Origin: JBMNNU01 sp050942695 | GTDB lineage: Bacteria; Chloroflexota; UBA6077 | Assembly (NCBI GenBank): GCA_050942695.1 | Contig: JBMNNU010000207.1 | Span: 1-5,831, forward strand | DNA: 5,831 nt | Direction of reading: 5' to 3' | Part shown: positions 5,315 through 5,831 of the stretch, one piece after another | How positions within the stretch are numbered: position 1 is the stretch's first letter | Layout of the letters: every line of letters starts with the position of its first letter | Made by a program: the position numbers and the translations under genes | The notes under the pieces: model-generated | Told to the model about the DNA's origin: nothing | Seen by the model: the letters and a program-made list of their open reading frames with translations, nothing else | Databases searched by the model: none

Positions 5315-5831
5315 ATGAGCGATAGCGAGAACGATGACATTAGCCAGCAGGAATGGCTGGGCGCGAAATGGAGCACCTGGGGATGCCTAGCGCTCATGGG
5401 GTCCCTTGGCATCGCCTGGCTTGCGATCGTGACCGCCCTGTACGGGATTTTCACCATTCCATCTGCTTTCGGTCCCACCGGGTTCCTTTCCCCTGATCCG
5501 GACCTGATCCCACCCTTCAGGCCTCCGGCAGAATATGAGAAGTTCGTAGGCGTTCCGCCGATCGGAGTAGCGGAGTTCACCACCGGGCAACCCCTGCTGC
5601 TCGATGGCGGCACCACCTTCACGGTAACCAGAACTGCCCTGGATTGGGCGCCACCGCCGCCCAATACCCCAGAAATCGAATACACAATGGCTGAGATAAG
5701 GATAGGGAATAACGGCGGCGGCGCGATCGAGATAAGCCCCGATCAGTTCACAATGGTGACCGAGTGGGAGTGGGAGGGGTCATACGCACCTATCCAAGAT
5801 CCTTCCATACCCGGCGTGGTGGGTGAAAGGA
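5315..5831 (+). CDS. Single-pass membrane protein with beta-sandwich-like outer domain (3' end outside window)
   Basis: The frame is open from the ATG at 5315 to the end of the window, giving 172 visible codons without a stop. GAGG at 5305-5308 sits 6 nt upstream, and the gene starts 14 nt after CydA-like copy 2. An earlier ATG at 5311 stops after four codons. The protein has a short acidic N-terminus (MSDSENDD), one membrane helix at about residues 23-47, a proline-rich linker (about 60-72: SPDPDLIPPFRPP), then a strand-rich domain with FTVTRTALDW, AEIRIGNN and ISPDQFTMV. That last pattern recalls DUF4352-like extracellular immunoglobulin-type domains, in which a strand with NN precedes a 'position F' strand. 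No haem-binding or metal motif is seen so far. Position suggests an accessory or assembly subunit facing outside the membrane. The family call is tentative and the C-terminus is unseen. Confidence 0.7.
   Translation, partial: MSDSENDDISQQEWLGAKWSTWGCLALMGSLGIAWLAIVTALYGIFTIPSAFGPTGFLSPDPDLIPPFRPPAEYEKFVGVPPIGVAEFTTGQPLLLDGGTTFTVTRTALDWAPPPPNTPEIEYTMAEIRIGNNGGGAIEISPDQFTMVTEWEWEGSYAPIQDPSIPGVVGER

Noticed and set aside
5311..5325. ATG at 5311 as start of the last gene.
   Set aside because: It reads ATG AAT GAG CGA TAG and stops after four codons.
5293..5685. Minus-strand open frame of about 130 codons.
   Set aside because: It is antisense to the + strand gene at 5315, which has a good ribosome site, operon position and a sensible membrane helix and domain pattern.
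1..5831. CRISPR array, tRNA, rRNA, insertion sequence or attachment site.
   Set aside because: No regularly spaced repeats, no tRNA or rRNA-like segments, and no transposase or terminal inverted repeats were seen.

Overview
This window shows part of a bacterial energy-metabolism locus, and every supported gene is on the + strand. The best match is a deep-branching respiratory bacterium. A Chloroflexota- or Nitrospirota-like lineage is my guess, from the gene content (Rieske protein, b6-like cytochrome b, paired CydA-like proteins, NrfD), the GC-rich sequence and the regular use of AGG and ATA codons. The sequence alone does not fix the taxon.

Layout: (1) Bases 1-746 hold the tail of one operon. 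It contains the 3' end of an NrfD/PsrC-type quinone-interacting membrane subunit, then a small beta-rich soluble protein translationally coupled to it by an ATGA overlap. (2) Bases 747-973 are non-coding and unusually rich in direct and inverted repeats. They probably form the leader or control region of the next operon. (3) Bases 974-5831 hold a tight gene series: a Tat-targeted Rieske 2Fe-2S protein, cytochrome b, two tandem CydA-like multi-heme-type membrane proteins, and the start of a single-pass membrane protein with a beta-sandwich-like outer domain that runs off the window. Gaps are 8 nt, a TGATG overlap, 33 nt and 14 nt, so one transcript is likely.

The second gene series is the main point of interest. 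Rieske plus cytochrome b is the core of a bc/b6f-type quinol oxidoreductase. Here it is followed, in place of the usual cytochrome c1 or f, by two collinear proteins distantly related to subunit I of cytochrome bd oxidase. By hand count they are about 59% identical, with no gaps over 437 residues. No CydB and no CxxCH haem-c motif is visible.

Several catalytic hallmarks are altered. Cytochrome b has AQWF where the Qo-site PEWY motif belongs and has a divergent helix-C motif. The Rieske protein lacks both the Ser and the Tyr that normally hydrogen-bond the cluster. The CydA-like pair lacks the GRQPW motif and appears to have divided the remaining haem-ligand positions between its two members. 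My inference is a non-canonical quinol-oxidising membrane complex, probably menaquinol-based and low-potential, in which a modified bc core works with a CydA-like heterodimer. Its electron acceptor is not visible here.
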